Source of the DNA: a virus
Strand: one strand, 5' to 3'
IMG/VR virus record: IMGVR_UViG_3300025011_000055
Span: 1-56,796 of that record
DNA: 56,796 nucleotides
The position numbers and the translations under genes were made by a program. Under the pieces are notes generated by a model. It saw only the letters and a program-made list of their open reading frames with translations, ran no database searches and had not been told where the DNA came from. Positions 29,939 to 36,333 of this stretch are shown here, in pieces; positions within the stretch are counted from its first letter, which is position 1, and each line of letters opens with the position of its first letter.

Positions 29939-30205
29939 ATGAGCCATTATTCAAATGATCCTGCAATGGTAAGAGTTGATTTCTGGAAACCTTCAGGTAA
30001 GTGGTACACTACTGAAGCTGTAAGATGGACTGCTGGATGGCAAAGAGAATCATGTTTAATTCATGCTGGCTTTGCAAAATCTTTGCGGGGGCATTTTAAA
30101 GATAATCCAGATAGATTATCTGATATGGATGCAACTTGTCTGGAACCTTATCACGAAAATTCACATCCAATTCAACTTAAAGCGGGTAGTTGGAATAAAG
30201 ATTAA
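29939..30205 (+). CDS. hypothetical protein (88 aa)
   Basis: MSHYSNDPAMVRVDFWKPSG then WYTTEAVRWT..., a small protein of possible beta structure. It starts two bases after the nuclease stop. The same kind of short frame (VDFW.PSGKWYTTEAV) is, as I recall, seen in other phages. Function unknown. Confidence 0.6.
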   Translation: MSHYSNDPAMVRVDFWKPSGKWYTTEAVRWTAGWQRESCLIHAGFAKSLRGHFKDNPDRLSDMDATCLEPYHENSHPIQLKAGSWNKD

Positions 30206-30210
30206 TCAAT

Positions 30211-30365
30211 TAGGCTGTGGCGGAATTGGTAGACGCCTCTTGAAGTGCTGCAAATAGATATGGAGGTGCCATAAATGGTAACTAAAGGTTGCAGCAACTT
30301 TAGAACTGATCAGCTAGAGTGTACGAACCAGACCTATCATGCAGGTTCGAATCCTGCCAGCCTAT
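30211..30365 (+). tRNA. leucine-tRNA-like gene with 104-base central insertion
   Basis: Acceptor TAGGCTG (30211-30217) pairs perfectly with CAGCCTA (30358-30364). The D arm (30220-30236) and T arm (30341-30357) are identical to those of the first tRNA-like gene. Between them 104 bases replace the usual 31-35. They fold into a long stem AAGTGCTGCAA/TTGCAGCAACTT (30242-30301, one bulge) capped by CCAT/ATGG, and CTCT (30237-30240) can pair with AGAG (30316-30319). No canonical anticodon loop is apparent and no CCA is encoded. Confidence 0.5.
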
Positions 30366-30397
30366 TCATTACTAACAATCATTTAAAGGAGTTTTAA

Positions 30398-31204
30398 ATG
30401 AACCCACAAGCAGCTTCAGTACCAAATTTCAATAAAACAAAGCTAGTTGAGAAGAAACGATATTTTGATCTCAAATTCTTGCTGACTGGAAACTCAGGCT
30501 CTGGTAAAACTCATTTTACAGCAACATATACTAAAGGCCCACTTCATTATTATCTTTTTGATAAGGGAGGTGAAAAAACAGTTGAAAAAATCATGGGCAG
30601 CAGGAATGACATTACTATTGATAACTTTTCAGCCAACTCTTTACTCTTCTCTGATTTTTGGCGAACATTCCAGGAGGATGAAAAAAATGGTTTGTTCCAA
30701 TGGTTGAAGGAACAGTCAGGCATGTTAGTGCTGGACTCTCTGACGAATGCAAACAAGAAAGCAATTCATGAAATTGAAAAAAAATCTGGTATTACTCCAA
30801 GCGGCATCGGTAAAAAGATCGACATGAAGATGGGCATGGCGCCTGCGCATTGGGGCCAACTGCTTAATTGGATGAGCACTTTGGTAAGTTCACTCCAGGA
30901 ACTTCCTTGTGCAGTTGCAGTAACAGTTCATCTTCATACTCTTATGAATTCTGATCAAGAAGTAGTAGCAAGGTATCCTGCAGTTAATGGTCAGTTCAGG
31001 CAATTACTTGCTGCTGATTTTGATGAAGCATACTTGCTGACAACACAAGGAACGAAACGGCAAATCTTCTTTACTGAAAAACTTGCATTTGAAGCAAAAT
31101 CTCGTGTATTTGATATGCCAAAGGTTGAAGGAATATCAATGGATCAATTAGCAAACGCATATTTGGCAGGAAAAACAGTTATTCCACAATCCATCTCAGC
31201 GTAA
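30398..31204 (+). CDS. Sak4-like RecA-family ATPase (recombinase)
   Basis: 268 residues with Walker A TGNSGSGKTH at about 31-40 and Walker B MLVLDS near 108. The LFDKGGEKTVEKI and VAVTVHLHTLMNS segments match the single-domain RecA-like phage proteins of the Sak4 type, which promote single-strand annealing. AAAGGAGTTTTAA precedes the ATG. Its neighbours, a Cas4-like nuclease and a DUF669-like protein, are the usual partners. Confidence 0.8.
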   Translation: MNPQAASVPNFNKTKLVEKKRYFDLKFLLTGNSGSGKTHFTATYTKGPLHYYLFDKGGEKTVEKIMGSRNDITIDNFSANSLLFSDFWRTFQEDEKNGLFQWLKEQSGMLVLDSLTNANKKAIHEIEKKSGITPSGIGKKIDMKMGMAPAHWGQLLNWMSTLVSSLQELPCAVAVTVHLHTLMNSDQEVVARYPAVNGQFRQLLAADFDEAYLLTTQGTKRQIFFTEKLAFEAKSRVFDMPKVEGISMDQLANAYLAGKTVIPQSISA

Positions 31205-31235
31205 CTAATTTAGATTAATTAAAGGAGTTTTAATT

Positions 31236-31436
31236 ATGAAAATTGGATTCAAACCAAAAAGTTATAACGATGTAATTTGTTTTGACATTCCTGATAAAGA
31301 GAATGAGCAATTTATAGATGATATTTTTAATTCTATTTCAGTAAGCTCAGAAGGAGAGCTTGACTTTGTAGTAACGGTTACAGGTAAAAAGCCTAATGAG
31401 GATGACTACGTTAACCCAAAAGATGAAAATAAATAA
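31236..31436 (+). CDS. AT-rich hypothetical protein (66 aa)
   Basis: MKIGFKPKSYNDVICFDIPD, then an acidic C-terminus. AAAGGAGTTTTAATT precedes the ATG. Inserted between the Sak4-like and DUF669-like genes. Not recognised. It is followed by a 114-bp non-coding gap with an orphan AAAAGGAGA. Confidence 0.55.
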   Translation: MKIGFKPKSYNDVICFDIPDKENEQFIDDIFNSISVSSEGELDFVVTVTGKKPNEDDYVNPKDENK

Positions 31437-31550
31437 AAAGGAGAAAACAAGACACTCAAAACAAAACTAACAATTAACTAAAAGCAACCAATCTTTGATC
31501 GAAGAATAGTTCTTTGGTCACGCAACAAACAATCTAAAGGAGTATTAACT

Positions 31551-31973
31551 ATGTCTATGATTCCTAATCTGTCCGAAATTCCTGACAAAGCTCCCGTTGA
31601 AGCTGGCGAATATGACTTGACCATCTCTAAGGTTAAAGAAACCAAGTCTCAACGTACAGGCAGGTATGGTTGTCAACTCATTATTAATGTCGACGGAGAA
31701 GATAATGCATCAACTATTTTTCACACTCTCTGGTATGGTAATTACAAAGATTATCAGGGCGATGATGAGGAAAAGAATAACCTCATGTGGAGGATGGTTA
31801 AAGATTTCCTTCGGGCACTTGGGCTTGATCCCGACCAGGAAACTGACGAATCTGATTTGGTCGGCCTCAATTTTACGGCTGAACTCAGTTTTAATGATGG
31901 CATGAGTACAGACGATGATGGTAATCCGATCAAGGTTGGCCAGCCACGGAATGAAATTGCAAGAGTTGTTTAA
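31551..31973 (+). CDS. DUF669-like single-strand-DNA-binding candidate
   Basis: 140 residues beginning MSMIPNLSEIPDKAPVEAGEY, with KVKETKSQRTGRYGCQLIINV and a WYGNYKDYQGDDEEKNNLMWRMVKDFLRALGL segment. This is the pattern of DUF669-type proteins often encoded beside Sak4 recombinases and thought to be SSB-like OB-fold proteins. The acidic tail is less pronounced than in host SSB. AAAGGAGTATT precedes the ATG. DNA binding is inferred from family context. Confidence 0.75.
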   Translation: MSMIPNLSEIPDKAPVEAGEYDLTISKVKETKSQRTGRYGCQLIINVDGEDNASTIFHTLWYGNYKDYQGDDEEKNNLMWRMVKDFLRALGLDPDQETDESDLVGLNFTAELSFNDGMSTDDDGNPIKVGQPRNEIARVV

Positions 31974-31999
31974 TAACGGAGCTTTATGACCAAGTTTAA

Positions 32000-32105
32000 T
32001 TCGATATTAGAGTCTAGTTACCACTTTCAGTTAGCTAGGTCTGACATTGCTGGAACAGTGTCATTCTGAACGAGGCGTTGATGTGACGCCTACAAGATAT
32101 CGGAA
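32000..32105 (+). ncRNA. second cloverleaf-like structured RNA
   Basis: Closing stem TTC-GATAT (32000-32007) with ATATC-g-GAA (32097-32105). Inside, three hairpins: CTAGTTA/TAGCTAG (32014-32038, one G-U), GACATTG/CAGTGTC (32043-32062, one G-U) with a 6-base loop, and AGGCGT/ACGCCT (32073-32091) with a 7-base loop. No coding frame spans it. The layout of three stems inside a closing stem is shared with 28841-28941, but sequence identity is not evident. Confidence 0.45.
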
Positions 32106-32116
32106 TAAATAATAAC

Positions 32117-32174
32117 TTGTCGTTCAAATATGAACGTAACTTTTTAATTAGTTTCGCAAGTATTTGAACGACAA
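32117..32174 (+). repeat. 14-bp perfect inverted repeat carrying a GTTCA palindrome
   Basis: TTGTCGTTCAAATA (32117-32130) and TATTTGAACGACAA (32161-32174) are exact inverses around a 30-base loop. On the plus strand CTTTTTATTTTTATTT follows, so the element works as a terminator-like hairpin. The left arm also forms the compact palindrome at 32122-32135, so two alternative structures compete. Confidence 0.75.
32122..32135. promoter_or_regulatory. GTTC-N6-GAAC palindrome, copy 5
   Basis: GTTCAAATATGAAC. It lies in the 290-bp gap between the DUF669-like gene and the small gene at 32264, inside the longer inverted repeat. Confidence 0.5.
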
Positions 32175-32263
32175 CTTTTTATTTTTATTTATCTTTACTA
32201 AGAATTAATCTGCTAAAATATTAATGTTTAGCAAAGATAAATATCTTACAAAGGAGAATCATT

Positions 32264-32449
32264 ATGTTAATTAAAGAATTAAAAGAAGTTATAAAAGATT
32301 TTCCAGACGATGCTGATATTCTTATACAAAAAAGAATTACTGGTAAGCAGACAATTGTTGCGCCTGTATTAAAAATTAGAACATCTAAAACAGAAACTGG
32401 AAAATCAAGATTAATATTAATTAATGATAAAGAAATAATTATAAAATAA
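32264..32449 (+). CDS. AT-rich small hypothetical protein (61 aa)
   Basis: MLIKELKEVIKDFPDDADIL followed by short strands; the pattern LI.EL...LKD.P.DA.I is common in small phage and bacterial proteins of unknown role. AAAGGAGAATC precedes the ATG. Confidence 0.6.
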   Translation: MLIKELKEVIKDFPDDADILIQKRITGKQTIVAPVLKIRTSKTETGKSRLILINDKEIIIK

Positions 32450-32484
32450 TTCCTAAAAGTAAAATACTTTAAAGGAGATTTGTA

Positions 32485-32823
32485 ATGAGTGAGCAATCTG
32501 ATTATGAAAAATATCGTGGTAAATGTAAAGAATTTTCAGAAGTTTTAATTAAAAAAGATCCAAGTCTTAGATTAGTTAGAGGGCATTACTATTGTCCAAT
32601 ATGGGGTGAGCAAGAACATTGGTGGTGTGAAGATAAGACTGGAAATATAATAGATCCAACGAAAGATCAATTTCCCTCAAAAGGGAGTGGAGAATATATA
32701 GAATTTGATGGAATATGTATTTGTGCTGAATGTGGTACTGAAGTTAAAGAAGAAGATGCTATATTTATGTCAAGGTATCCTGTTTGTTCAGATCGTTGTG
32801 CTAGATCTTTAGTTGGACTATAA
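32485..32823 (+). CDS. AT-rich protein with HWW motif and zinc knuckles (112 aa)
   Basis: GHYYCPIWGEQEHWWCED then NIIDPTKDQFP, a phrase I recall from uncharacterised proteins (H.W...DG.IIDPT..QF), followed by a C-terminal zinc-type site CICAECG ... PVCSDRC. AAAGGAGAT precedes the ATG. No activity is assigned. Confidence 0.6.
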   Translation: MSEQSDYEKYRGKCKEFSEVLIKKDPSLRLVRGHYYCPIWGEQEHWWCEDKTGNIIDPTKDQFPSKGSGEYIEFDGICICAECGTEVKEEDAIFMSRYPVCSDRCARSLVGL

Positions 32824-32837
32824 TAGAGGAGCTATCA

Positions 32838-33089
32838 ATGGGATCATTTGATACAGTTAATTTTTATTGCCCAGCTTGTGGATCATCAATTCATGTTCAA
32901 TCTAAAGCTGATGAATGTAAAATGAAAGAGTATGATCGTTCTGAAGTTCCATCAAGAATAGCTGTTGATCTATATGGTGAAAAAATTACTTGTTCTTATT
33001 GCAAATCTCTCTTAGAGGTTTCTAATAATATCGGAAAGTTTGTTCCAATGTATTTAAATGTAATAACTTTTGGTGATTATGATGAATAA
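32838..33089 (+). CDS. AT-rich zinc-ribbon protein (83 aa)
   Basis: CPACGSS near residue 11 and CSYCKS near residue 52 form a two-knuckle zinc ribbon. AGGAGCTATCA precedes the ATG. The final codons overlap the start of the DNA ligase. Not recognised. Confidence 0.6.
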   Translation: MGSFDTVNFYCPACGSSIHVQSKADECKMKEYDRSEVPSRIAVDLYGEKITCSYCKSLLEVSNNIGKFVPMYLNVITFGDYDE

Positions 33090-34848
33090 AGATCAGCTCA
33101 TAAAAGAAATCTCCCAAGCAAACATGGCTTATGCATCTGGCATACCATTCATGACAGACTCTGAATATGATCTGTTGTGGCAACAACTTCATGCAATAGA
33201 CCCACATAATAATATCCTCTACCATACCGCACAAGGCAGAACAGCTCTGACAGGCAAAACCTGGCACAAACATCCAATCTATGGAACTAACAAAGCATTC
33301 AACATGCTCGACCTCAAGCCATTCCTCACAAGGTTTGGCAGTTACAAACTTCGAATTGAACCCAAATACGATGGATGTGCAGCAGTTATAACCCTCACAG
33401 ATACTGGAATTAACATAACTCTCGAAGGTGACGGCAGATGTGGACGAGACATAACTCATTTAATGCCATACATTACGTTTCCATTTCAGCTTAGGCATTT
33501 TCAGCCAGTTGAGATTCTCATCCCACTGAACGAGTGGAATCCAGATTATGGAGCCAATCCTCGTAATGTAGTTGCAGGCTGGTTAGAACGCAAGTATGAC
33601 AAGCCTTCTGCCCTGATGACAGCGATTCCCCATAATCATGGTAACCTATTTGAAGAATATACCTACTCCGGTAGCTTAGAAGCTATGGGAGATTTTCTGC
33701 TTGAGACATATAACAAATGGTCAAAAATCTATCCGATGGATGGCTTGATGATCAAGGTGGCAGATGAAAAAGTTCGGCTAGTCGCCGGTAATAATGGCCA
33801 AACCAATAACTGGTCGATAGCTTGGAAACCTCCAATCCAAGTTAAAGAAACAAAAGTTGTTAATATAGAATGGAACATTAGTCGCCTAGGTCGGGCAATT
33901 CCAACAGTTGTCTATGAACCAATTGAACTTTGTGGCACTACCAATAACCGCGTAACAGGCAATAATGCAGCTTGGATAATAAATAAAGGAATTACATTTA
34001 ATTCAATTATAACTGTAGGAAAAGCTGGAGAGATAATTCCTAAAATAATTACTGTTAAAGAGCCATCTGAACATGATGCACATTTACAACTTCCAACTGT
34101 TTGCCCAAAATGTAATAATGTATTATCTTGGGATGGTGTACATCTTGTCTGTAATGGTGAAAAATGTATAGCAAAATCAATTGTCTCCATTGCTTACTTC
34201 TACTCTCAGAAAGGAATAAAAATCGACGGAGTTGGTGAAGGCATTATAGAAAAGTTACTATCGAATGAAAAATGTTATTCAGTTCTTAGTACCAAGCCTT
34301 GGGCCTTACTTGATCCACTTAGCTATGATCTTGTACCAGACATAATAAATACAATCGGTGTAACAATTTATAGCAACATCGCTGAACAAGTGTTTTCAAT
34401 GAACAATCAATGCACAATGGCACACTTTGTAGCAGGATTGGGATTGCCCGGACTTGCATATAAGTCCTCTTTGCGGCTTTGTCAATATTTGAAAACTGGT
34501 CAGATTAATATTCACATAACTGATAATGCCAAACGCAGCTTTGTTGAAGCAGCTACTATTTATACTGAAGCAATTAAGGAAATGAAAAACTTTTCATTCG
34601 CCCCATTACCAAGTGAGGCGAAAGCAATTTATTGCATTACCGGATCATTAAGCCAGTCACGAGAAACTATGATTGAAATTTTGAACGGATACGGATTTGA
34701 ATTTTCATCTGGAGTAACTAGAGAAACAAATTATTTAGTTGTCGGAGACGATCCAGGCAGAACTAAGATAGAAAAGGCAACTCGTTACAATATCCCTCAG
34801 ATAACTGAGGAACAACTTTTTACATTACTGCAAAAGGAGCAAAATTAA
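33079..34848 (+). CDS. ligA: NAD-dependent DNA ligase
   Basis: 589 residues. The N-terminal subdomain (LIKEISQANMAYASG...MTDSEYDLLWQQL) binds NAD, the catalytic lysine lies in EPKYDG near 95, followed by the OB fold, a four-cysteine zinc site CPKC ... CNGEKC near 342-363, helix-hairpin-helix segments and a C-terminal BRCT domain from about 514. Compared with bacterial LigA (about 670 aa) it is somewhat short. It seals nicks in replication. Two adjacent ATGs are possible starts. Confidence 0.93.
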   Translation: MMNKDQLIKEISQANMAYASGIPFMTDSEYDLLWQQLHAIDPHNNILYHTAQGRTALTGKTWHKHPIYGTNKAFNMLDLKPFLTRFGSYKLRIEPKYDGCAAVITLTDTGINITLEGDGRCGRDITHLMPYITFPFQLRHFQPVEILIPLNEWNPDYGANPRNVVAGWLERKYDKPSALMTAIPHNHGNLFEEYTYSGSLEAMGDFLLETYNKWSKIYPMDGLMIKVADEKVRLVAGNNGQTNNWSIAWKPPIQVKETKVVNIEWNISRLGRAIPTVVYEPIELCGTTNNRVTGNNAAWIINKGITFNSIITVGKAGEIIPKIITVKEPSEHDAHLQLPTVCPKCNNVLSWDGVHLVCNGEKCIAKSIVSIAYFYSQKGIKIDGVGEGIIEKLLSNEKCYSVLSTKPWALLDPLSYDLVPDIINTIGVTIYSNIAEQVFSMNNQCTMAHFVAGLGLPGLAYKSSLRLCQYLKTGQINIHITDNAKRSFVEAATIYTEAIKEMKNFSFAPLPSEAKAIYCITGSLSQSRETMIEILNGYGFEFSSGVTRETNYLVVGDDPGRTKIEKATRYNIPQITEEQLFTLLQKEQN

Positions 34849-34849
34849 A

Positions 34850-35059
34850 ATGGAAAATCAGAAGCAATTTAAAAATTATAGAAAAAAGAATGTTCAGCCT
34901 ATGCGGCCATATATACCTGGAGAAGATTTAGCAGGTATTTCAATTAGTCCTGAAGATAATCCAGAGGAAGGAGGAATGATTGCAATTAATCCGAATAATC
35001 CAAATGATAAATGGTATGTTGCAAAGAAGTTTTTTGAAGATAACTATATAGAAGTTTAA
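34850..35059 (+). CDS. AT-rich small hypothetical protein (69 aa)
   Basis: MENQKQFKNYRKKNVQPMRP, then PEEGGMIAINPNNPNDKWYV, a pattern of small phage proteins. AAAGGAGCAAAATTAAA, at the end of the ligase gene, serves as its ribosome binding site. Codon use is more AT-rich than in the ligase. A possible relic of the ligase 3' end lies just after it. Confidence 0.6.
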   Translation: MENQKQFKNYRKKNVQPMRPYIPGEDLAGISISPEDNPEEGGMIAINPNNPNDKWYVAKKFFEDNYIEV

Positions 35060-35087
35060 TTCTTTTTAACCTTTTATGGGGAACAAA

Positions 35088-35297
35088 ATGCTCAAAGAAG
35101 AATGTAAAGTAACTGCACGAATAGATAAAGACTTGTACGAACAAGTCCAGGAACACTTCCATCATGGACAGCAAACAAAACTGTTCAGGCAAATATTCCT
35201 TTCGCTGAAAAGCATAATTAATGGTGGAAAGCTGAATGAGGTTCTTGATTATATGTATAAGGGTAAGGCATTAACTTTGCCCGGTATAGAGGAGTAA
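35088..35297 (+). CDS. small ribbon-helix-helix-like protein (69 aa)
   Basis: Start MLKEECKVTARIDKDLY with GGGGAAC upstream; a start four codons upstream would include that site. The strand VTARID, then YEQVQEHF and TKLFRQIFLSLKSII helices, fit a small RHH fold. A DNA-binding regulator is possible. Confidence 0.55.
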   Translation: MLKEECKVTARIDKDLYEQVQEHFHHGQQTKLFRQIFLSLKSIINGGKLNEVLDYMYKGKALTLPGIEE

Positions 35298-35300
35298 GTG

Positions 35301-35405
35301 ATGAATCTTATGAGAGAATACTTAATACTTCAATTTACTATTCAACTTTGTGTTCATGGTGCTTTACTTGTCTATTTTATTCTTTATAAATTGGGATTAT
35401 TATGA
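35301..35405 (+). CDS. tiny membrane protein (34 aa)
   Basis: MNLMREYLILQFTIQLCVHG continues hydrophobic to the end (ALLVYFILYKLGLL). AGGAGTAAGTG precedes the ATG, and its stop overlaps the ATG of the MazG-like gene. The good ribosome binding site and coupling support translation. Confidence 0.45.
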   Translation: MNLMREYLILQFTIQLCVHGALLVYFILYKLGLL

Positions 35406-35728
35406 CCTTTAATGAATATCAAGCCTTAGCAAATTCAACTGACATTTATCCACCAGACAAAGCTCTTGATTGTCACATTCTTGGGCTTGCTAATGAAGCT
35501 GGTGAAGTAGCAGGTAAGCTCAAGAAGATTTATCGTGACAAAGATGGACTTATTTCACCAACTGATGTACTTGAAATATCTAAAGAGCTTGGAGATGTTT
35601 TGTGGTATCTATCTTGTGCAGCCTATGATCTTGAAATAGCACTTGAAGATATAGCAATAATGAATATTAACAAACTTGCTGATCGTAAAGAACGCAACAA
35701 GTTAGGTGGTTCTGGAGATCATAGATAA
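35402..35728 (+). CDS. MazG-like nucleotide pyrophosphohydrolase
   Basis: 108 residues with the MazG/all-alpha NTP pyrophosphatase pattern: LGLANEAGEVAGKLKKIY at about 28-45 (metal-binding E..E), then ISKELGDVLWYLSCAAYDL near 60-80 (E..D). The C-terminus NKLADRKERNKL is typical. It hydrolyses nucleoside triphosphates, perhaps limiting (p)ppGpp or damaged dNTPs during infection. It couples to the tiny membrane protein upstream. Confidence 0.85.
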   Translation: MTFNEYQALANSTDIYPPDKALDCHILGLANEAGEVAGKLKKIYRDKDGLISPTDVLEISKELGDVLWYLSCAAYDLEIALEDIAIMNINKLADRKERNKLGGSGDHR

Positions 35729-35740
35729 GGAAAAGACTCA

Positions 35741-36031
35741 ATGAAACTAACAATCGAAATTACAGAAGAATCAATTCAGCAAGAACTTGAACGTATTGTT
35801 AAAAGAGGTTCAGGTTGTTATCAAGTACAAAGTATTATAAGTAAATCAATACAAACTGCATTAGAGGATAAAATTAAGGCTGATTTTAAACAAGTTCTTT
35901 CTCCTATTGTGGATAATTTTATCCACGAAGAACTTGTAAAAGCTTGTGAGCAAAAAGTTCCTGGATGGGTAAAGAGAAGAGTTAAAGAAATGCTTGAAGT
36001 TGTACGTAAGTCAGACGTTATTGGAGAATAA
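35741..36031 (+). CDS. helical hypothetical protein (96 aa)
   Basis: MKLTIEITEESIQQELERIV with helices throughout (KADFKQVLSPIVDNFIHEELV, WVKRRVKEMLEVV). AAGGAAAAGACTCA precedes the ATG. Not recognised. Confidence 0.6.
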   Translation: MKLTIEITEESIQQELERIVKRGSGCYQVQSIISKSIQTALEDKIKADFKQVLSPIVDNFIHEELVKACEQKVPGWVKRRVKEMLEVVRKSDVIGE

Positions 36032-36033
36032 TC

Positions 36034-36324
36034 ATGTCACTAATGGATCGTATTTACTGCCGGTCATTTTTAGAAATGTCTTATCCAGAGCAAGCCAGAC
36101 TAATTGAAAAAGTCAGGACTATGCGAACATCTGCACTGAACGCAGCATTTGTTAAGTCTCAAAAGATCACAAAGTCTGCCATGAAGAACATTTCTAAGAA
36201 CTCTGGAACAAAGCGCGGCAAGAAGATGATGGCTGATCCTACCAAGAATGCAACAGACTTGCTTGGTAAACTTTCAGCAGATCAAATAGAGTTAATCAAA
36301 AGGCAGTTTCAAAATTTAAACTAG
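36034..36324 (+). CDS. basic protein with shared C-terminal motif (96 aa)
   Basis: The lysine-rich middle (KSQKITKSAMKNISKNSGTK) and the C-terminus DLLGKLSADQIELIKRQF, similar to three other early proteins. It starts two bases after the previous stop. Nucleic-acid binding with a protein-docking tail is a reasonable guess. Confidence 0.6.
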   Translation: MSLMDRIYCRSFLEMSYPEQARLIEKVRTMRTSALNAAFVKSQKITKSAMKNISKNSGTKRGKKMMADPTKNATDLLGKLSADQIELIKRQFQNLN

Positions 36325-36333
36325 GTTAAAGCT

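Noticed and set aside
30211-30365. tmRNA (tRNA-like ends with an internal tag frame, for example GCT GCA AAT AGA ... TAA)
   Set aside because: A short frame exists, but tmRNA lacks a real D stem, is over 300 nt and its tag ends in a hydrophobic AA-type peptide. Here the D arm is complete, the RNA is 155 nt and the frame ends polar.
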